Assembly (NCBI RefSeq): GCF_000760215.1
Contig: NZ_JNAW01000002.1
Location: 186,001-250,000 of the forward strand
DNA from: Prochlorococcus sp. MIT 0603
GTDB lineage: Bacteria; Cyanobacteriota; Cyanobacteriia; PCC-6307; Cyanobiaceae
Reading direction: 5' to 3'
DNA length: 64,000 nucleotides
Every line of letters begins with the position of its first letter. Within the stretch, counting starts at the first letter, position 1. The position numbers and the translations under genes were made by a program. The notes under the pieces were generated by a model. It searched no databases. It saw only the letters and a program-made list of their open reading frames with translations, and was not told the DNA's origin. Below, piece by piece: positions 59,962-64,000 of this stretch.

Positions 59962-60018
59962 GATCTTTTACACGCCTAAGCTCTATTTACTCAATAGAGC
60001 TTAGGCGTGTAAAAGATC
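59962..60018. repeat. 26-base-pair perfect inverted repeat
   Basis: The arm GATCTTTTACACGCCTAAGC plus CTCTATT minus the last shared base forms a perfect 26-base palindrome around TACTC. No T-run follows on either side. It lies in the otherwise gene-free 59909-60444. Confidence 0.85.
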
Positions 60019-60116
60019 AGCTATCTATGCTTTGGTAAGAGATAGTCTATAGCTAAGAATTCATTTTAGAAAATCACTTTTTCGTTAGAGCTTTTGCAGC
60101 TTTTTAGGTGGCTCGC

Positions 60117-60144
60117 AGCCATGAATCAAATTGGATTCATGGCT
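60117..60144. terminator. Hairpin AGCCATGAATC/GATTCATGGCT
   Basis: An 11-base-pair perfect stem with a 6-base loop and a weak T-run. It may be a terminator for a transcript in the 59909-60444 gap. Confidence 0.4.
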
Positions 60145-60252
60145 TTAACAAAAACAGAATTGCTAACGTCAATGCAAAATTAGATTATGTCACAGATTAC
60201 AAGTAGTAAACGTATGGCTATAAACTCTTCTGGTTCATCTTTAAATTTGTAA

Positions 60253-60270
60253 TACCTAACTAGTTAGGTA
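60253..60270. promoter_or_regulatory. 18-base perfect palindrome
   Basis: TACCTAACTAGTTAGGTA is a perfect dyad in a gene-free region, operator-like. Confidence 0.4.
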
Positions 60271-60444
60271 ATGGCGTAGAATTTTCAATCTATTCAATAA
60301 GTAGATGAGATCGTGGCTATCCTAGGGAGCATTAATCTCTTGATCGGCCGCATTGAATTTTTTTGACTAGATCCTATTCTTTTCGATGCAAAACTAAATA
60401 CATAAACCCCATCCAGATTTAAAAAGAAACACCTCGTCTTATTG

Positions 60445-60615
60445 CTATTTATAGTATTTAATCAAATCGTAAACCAAATAAATCAGGATGATTCCGATTA
60501 TTAGGTAAGGCAGTGCCGGATATTTGACTAAAAGACTTATTGAATCAGGTTTGGATCTTTTCTTTGCTGCTTTAGGAGCCAATCCTTGCTCTTTTCGTCT
60601 TTTAGCTTCTCCCAC
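60445..60615 (-). CDS. DUF2839-like small protein
   Basis: A 56-residue product from GTG 60615. It opens with GEAKRRKEQGLAPK, the signature start of cyanobacterial DUF2839 proteins, and has a membrane helix near the end (LPYLIIGIILIYLVYDLI). It is shorter than most members. Unknown function. Confidence 0.65.
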   Translation of the reverse strand: MGEAKRRKEQGLAPKAAKKRSKPDSISLLVKYPALPYLIIGIILIYLVYDLIKYYK

Positions 60616-60700
60616 TGCACTGATTGATTGATTCCCTTATACTACCAATTTCAAAATATTGTTATTTAATAAACCTGATTTACTTTTAGATTCCATGAAA

Positions 60701-60723
60701 AAGCCACTCGCTGAGAGTGGCTT
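60701..60723 (-). terminator. Terminator of third H1-like gene
   Basis: AAGCCACTC pairs with GAGTGGCTT around GCTGA; on the minus strand five T follow. Confidence 0.7.
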
Positions 60724-60765
60724 TAAGAAGATCAACAAGATTAATGATCTCAGAACAAATGTACT

Positions 60766-61257
60766 TTAAGCAAGCTTAGCAGCAGTTTTTGCAGGTGCTC
60801 TTTTTGCGCGTCTGGCTTTTCTTGGTTTGGTTGTTGTTGCTGAGGTCGCTTTCTTTGCTACAACCTTTGCAGCTGCAGGCTTCTTAGCCGCGGCTTTTTT
60901 AGCTACTGTTTTTTTTGCTGCTTTTTTTGCAGCAGTTTTCTTAGGTGTAGATTTCTTGGCTGGAGCCCCTTTACGTGTGCGGTGTGCAAGGAGCATCGCC
61001 CACTCTTCTGCTGAGATATTCGCTGGCTTATTGCCATGCGCTTCTGATTGCTTAGCAGCTTTTTCAATATCTTTGATTAGGTTCTTCCAAGAAGAAGCAT
61101 AACGCTTGTCAGATTGAGACTTAGCTCCGCTTTCAACAAGAGACTCAACTACACCTTGTGCAGTGATTTTCTTGCGTCTACGATTAAATATCTCTTTCTG
61201 AAGTTGGGCAATCATGGCTTCTGCTTTTGCAGAAATCTTTATAGTTAGTTGAGACAT
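60766..61257 (-). CDS. Histone H1-like lysine/alanine-rich protein, copy 3
   Basis: A 163-residue paralogue of 36417 and 48006. The N-terminal domain is conserved with a few changes (TIKISAKAEAMIAQLQKEIF), and the Lys/Ala tail is shorter. It ends in RKARRAKRAPAK like the others. Confidence 0.8.
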   Translation of the reverse strand: MSQLTIKISAKAEAMIAQLQKEIFNRRRKKITAQGVVESLVESGAKSQSDKRYASSWKNLIKDIEKAAKQSEAHGNKPANISAEEWAMLLAHRTRKGAPAKKSTPKKTAAKKAAKKTVAKKAAAKKPAAAKVVAKKATSATTTKPRKARRAKRAPAKTAAKLA

Positions 61258-61280
61258 GAGTAGTTAACTATGTATATTAA

Positions 61281-61319
61281 CCTCTACCATAAATAGGGTA
61301 TCAATATCAAATCGAAGAC
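61281..61319 (-). promoter_or_regulatory. Conserved leader of H1-like gene, copy 3
   Basis: On the minus strand GTCTTCGATTTGAT, then TGGTAGAGG, as before the other two H1-like genes. The rest of 61320-61659 shows no gene. Confidence 0.5.
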
Positions 61320-61659
61320 TGAATATCTGTTATATGGATGCTCTATGAACAACTAATTGTACGGAAAATGAACCTTCCTACAACTAATACCAAGCAACTT
61401 TTTGGCAGTTGAATTCAGCTGAAATTTGACCTGTGAGAGCTCCCATCGCAAAAAATATTGCCTTGGAAAGACTAAATGACTTTTTAGAGCTCCTAGCCAC
61501 CTTCTTCCTTCTTGCCTTTAACCTCTATTGCATTGGTGGGTATCCCTACGAATTATCGGTCTAGCATATGGCCATTACTTTTTTTACTCAAACTATAAGC
61601 AATAACTAGAAAGGATATAGGATATATAGCCTAACCCTTTTGAAGTTACGGTAGCCGAA

Positions 61660-61833
61660 ATGGAGCAAAAAGGTTTTCTCAAAAAATTTGGGAAGTGGGC
61701 CCCCATAATTGGTGGGGCTTGGATCCTGTTGAATATTGTCCTTCCTCTAGCCTTGTTGCGTATCCCAATGGTTCAGCATTACTTAATAGCTTTGGAGGAC
61801 AAGCTCCCCTTTGATATCCCAGGTGTTGGATAA
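61660..61833 (+). CDS. Small membrane protein
   Basis: A 57-residue product (MEQKGFLKKFGKWAPIIGGA then one helix WILLNIVLPLALL, and a polar end). Unknown. The following 61834-62160 shows no gene. Confidence 0.5.
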   Translation: MEQKGFLKKFGKWAPIIGGAWILLNIVLPLALLRIPMVQHYLIALEDKLPFDIPGVG

Positions 61834-62160
61834 AGGAAGATGTAAGTCAGATAGTTCATATTTCTTGGCATAGCAGCATCCCTCCTAAGTGAAGCTCTCT
61901 TCTTTATTTACTGTTGCTTATTCCATTTCATTTAGAAATCTTTTGACAATAAATAAAAGAAGTTTGTAGAAGCCAAAATCATATTGACCAGTTTGGGGCC
62001 AGTCTTTATGTATTTCTCTTAAGTCACTCTCCCTAGGCTTGAATTAGTAGTGTCCTCTACCGAGCTTTTGGGGTTGGCCTATTGCCTCCTCAATCATATA
62101 TAACGTCAAGAGGTAGGTTTTTAAGGGGTTTTTTGAATACAACGATCTTGCCCTTTGAGA

Positions 62161-62256
62161 TCAGAAAATCATTAATACTTCCCTCCTGTTTTTTTTGGCG
62201 CATTCTTTTAGATATTTTTGGAACGGATACCACAAGTAATCTTCTGCTTTGATCAT
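62161..62256 (-). CDS. Possible small protein
   Basis: A 31-residue basic frame (MIKAEDYLWYPFQKYLKECA and on). Soluble, weakly supported. Confidence 0.33.
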   Translation of the reverse strand: MIKAEDYLWYPFQKYLKECAKKNRREVLMIF

Positions 62257-62383
62257 GATGGTTTGAAATGTTTAAGACTTTATTCTTTTATGCAATTACA
62301 GCGAGTAAAAAAAATCACACTCTCATAACACTTCTTTAGTAAGCTTTTTGTATGCTTTTCTCAGATTTTTATATAAATAATTC

Positions 62384-62605
62384 ATGGCAGGCAATTCTCT
62401 TGGATATGAATTTTTGGCTCCGAGTCAACCTTTGGGAATATTGATTTTGGTAATTGGCGGCCTGTTCACTGCTACGACCTTATTTGTTTTTATAAACGTT
62501 AATCAAAATGACGAATCTAATGCCGATCGAAAGAGAAAGAAAGTCGCCAAAGAAGCACAATTAAAAAAGATAGCGAGGCTTTATCCTAAGAAGAATCGGA
62601 AATGA
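62384..62605 (+). CDS. Small membrane protein
   Basis: A 73-residue protein with one helix (LGILILVIGGLFTATTLFVF) and a very basic C-terminus (DRKRKKVAKEAQLKKIARLY). Unknown. Confidence 0.55.
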   Translation: MAGNSLGYEFLAPSQPLGILILVIGGLFTATTLFVFINVNQNDESNADRKRKKVAKEAQLKKIARLYPKKNRK

Positions 62606-62709
62606 TGGAATAATCCCAAAAATTGCATTATTTAAAAAGATGACAGCACCTGCGAGACTTGCCTTGGCTCTTATTTACAGGATGATTAGAAAAACGGAGA
62701 GGTCACTGT

Positions 62710-62949
62710 ATGAACGATGAAAACTGGAAAGAAGAGTTCAAGAAATGGAAACCTACACTAAAGCCTTTCCAAGTAAAGCTACTTGAGGATGGACCATGCA
62801 GCCAAAGTCAGACACTAATGCTTTGTGATATGTGGTGTGAATGGAAAACTCTTGCACTCAAGAGAGACCTTAATGAAATTCCTGACCATTTGGATATTGC
62901 AGATCCATGGGATGAGACTGACGCTGAAATGTCGGCACCTTATAGATAA
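62710..62949 (+). CDS. Small protein related to 49835-50236
   Basis: A 79-residue protein beginning MNDENWKEEFKKWKPTLKPF and containing SQTLMLCDMWCEWK. It matches the N-terminal half of the 133-residue protein at 49835. Unknown. Confidence 0.6.
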   Translation: MNDENWKEEFKKWKPTLKPFQVKLLEDGPCSQSQTLMLCDMWCEWKTLALKRDLNEIPDHLDIADPWDETDAEMSAPYR

Positions 62950-63038
62950 GCGTCTAATAATTTTCTGCAATCTTGTGATAGTGCTTTTGGGCTAAAAATA
63001 TAAGGCGAGCTTTTATAAACCGCTTGGTATTTTTTAGG

Positions 63039-63203
63039 CTAATAATTACAGGCAGTATATAAACGATTAGCCTTTTGCTGATCTTCGCACTTCTTGAGTT
63101 TATTTTCCAGATCTTTCATTTCCTTTTCAGCTTGATCTATTAGCTCCAAAGACCATTGCCAATTGCGTTCTGAGCAATGTTTTCGAGCAGACTTCCAATC
63201 CAT
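63039..63203 (-). CDS. Small coiled-coil protein
   Basis: A 54-residue product (MDWKSARKHCSERNWQWSLE followed by a coiled coil and YTACNY). Three cysteines. Unknown. Confidence 0.45.
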   Translation of the reverse strand: MDWKSARKHCSERNWQWSLELIDQAEKEMKDLENKLKKCEDQQKANRLYTACNY

Positions 63204-63236
63204 AACTAAGAGTTTACGTGGGCATTTATTTAAGCA

Positions 63237-63410
63237 TTAATCCTTTCTTGTATGAATCCATCCAAAGTGCTTCAACATCTTTTGATGGATATAAAATTTC
63301 GTCGTAGCATTAAAGATTAAAGGTTCATTTCGTTTGTTTCTAAAAATTTGTAGGGCTATATAGATTTGAATCCCTAGAAAAGCAAGAAGAAGTATAGCTA
63401 TACCAATCAT
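63237..63410 (-). CDS. Small membrane-anchored protein
   Basis: A 57-residue product with an N-terminal helix (MIGIAILLLAFLGIQIYIAL) and a basic tail. It is 34 bases upstream of 63039 in the same direction. Confidence 0.47.
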   Translation of the reverse strand: MIGIAILLLAFLGIQIYIALQIFRNKRNEPLIFNATTKFYIHQKMLKHFGWIHTRKD

Positions 63411-63597
63411 TAGGGAAAGATATGTATTGGTTTAATCTAGTGAAATTTGTTAATTGCTGTGAGGGTAAGCTTTGTACGATCTAGCCCTCTCCTCTTAGAA
63501 TTATTAGTGGTTGGCAGTCGACTCTTTGATTAAAAAACAACCGCTTATAAATAGACGGCTTTCTTGCTTTTCCTATCTTTCCTAATGATTTTTTTTT

Positions 63598-63783
63598 ATG
63601 ACAGGCTTTTTGTTTTTGCTCTTCAAGCCAATGCTGTTCTTGATTCTAAAAAAGTTTTTCAAGAAACAAATGAAGGCTTGGATCGTCTCCGCTTTGGAAT
63701 GGCTTGCTTCTCAAACAGATAATGACATCGATGATGCAATTGTGAGGAAAGTTAAAAGTGCTATGAAGATAGGTGTAGTTTGA
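63598..63783 (+). CDS. Small membrane-associated protein
   Basis: A 61-residue protein with an N-terminal hydrophobic helix, a basic stretch (KKFFKKQMKAW) and EWLASQTDNDIDDAIVRKVK. I have seen this kind of short sequence in marine cyanobacteria, without function. Nothing further is seen to the window end. Confidence 0.5.
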   Translation: MTGFLFLLFKPMLFLILKKFFKKQMKAWIVSALEWLASQTDNDIDDAIVRKVKSAMKIGVV

Positions 63784-64000
63784 TCTTTCAGCACATAAAA
63801 TGTCTGTGAATATATGGCACTGTTATAGGGTTCTTCTTTAAAATATTTTGATTAACTACATACTTTTGTTGCTAATATTTAACTAAAAGCAATAGAAGCT
63901 TGTGATCTTTCTTAAGTCTTCTCGTTCTTGCCCGATAGATCTGTGAAGACCATCTCCCATTGATTTTGCTAAGGGAATTTTGGTTGCATATATGAGTACT

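Noticed and set aside
62640-62720. 26-codon frame before the 79-residue gene
   Set aside because: Too short and overlapping the next gene by 11 bases in another frame, with no clear support.
1-64000. CRISPR arrays, rRNA genes, transposase-type insertion sequences
   Set aside because: None seen: no regularly spaced repeats of CRISPR size, no rRNA sequence and no transposase-like frame.

Overview
The window looks like a chromosome segment of a low-light type Prochlorococcus (or a very close marine picocyanobacterium). The DNA is AT-rich and gene-dense. The core genes (trpA after a DUF3007 tail, cyAbrB, a group 2 sigma factor, hisIE, crtH, trmFO, a PsbY-like peptide, rpsU) are cyanobacterial, and many short single-membrane-span proteins of the kind common in Prochlorococcus are present. 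The strain cannot be named from sequence alone.

Layout. (1) 1-13.2 kb is conserved chromosome: tryptophan, histidine, carotenoid and tRNA-modification genes, tRNA-Lys(UUU), rpsU and small membrane or secreted proteins, ending in tRNA-Pro(UGG). (2) 13.2-38.5 kb is a genomic island at the 3' half of tRNA-Pro. A 51-base stretch of the tRNA (anticodon arm to 3' end) occurs three times in direct orientation (13211, 15555, 38451), which defines two tandem tycheposon-like integrative elements. Element A (about 2.3 kb) carries a DNA methyltransferase. Element B (about 22.9 kb) carries an excisionase-like protein, a tyrosine recombinase, a DnaB-type helicase lacking its N-terminal domain, and many secreted or membrane proteins, a CHAT-TPR protein, an HtrA-TPR protease and an M48-like protease. 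(3) 38.5-50.4 kb looks like the body of an older third element: a type I restriction-modification operon, a broken nuclease gene, Cys-rich and histone H1-like genes, ending near a decayed tRNA-Pro 3' fragment at 50317. (4) 50.4-64 kb is a variable region of small hypothetical proteins, an SGNH hydrolase, an NmrA-like protein, an inverted duplicate of the Cys-rich block and a third H1-like gene.

The most striking signal is in element B. A two-box motif, (T/A)(G/A)GAATCA - 13 bases - AGAAC(T/A)A, lies about 50-70 bases upstream of the first gene of nearly every cargo transcription unit, on both strands (12 good copies, one weak). The same element encodes a protein that resembles divergent cyanobacterial sigma-70-like factors (33723-35033), coupled to a DUF1822-like partner. 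My inference is that the element brings its own promoter class and the factor that reads it, and uses them to switch on a largely envelope-targeted cargo together with its helicase. This is untested.

Limits: all family names come from reading motifs by eye. No search was run. Many small proteins have no name I can support.
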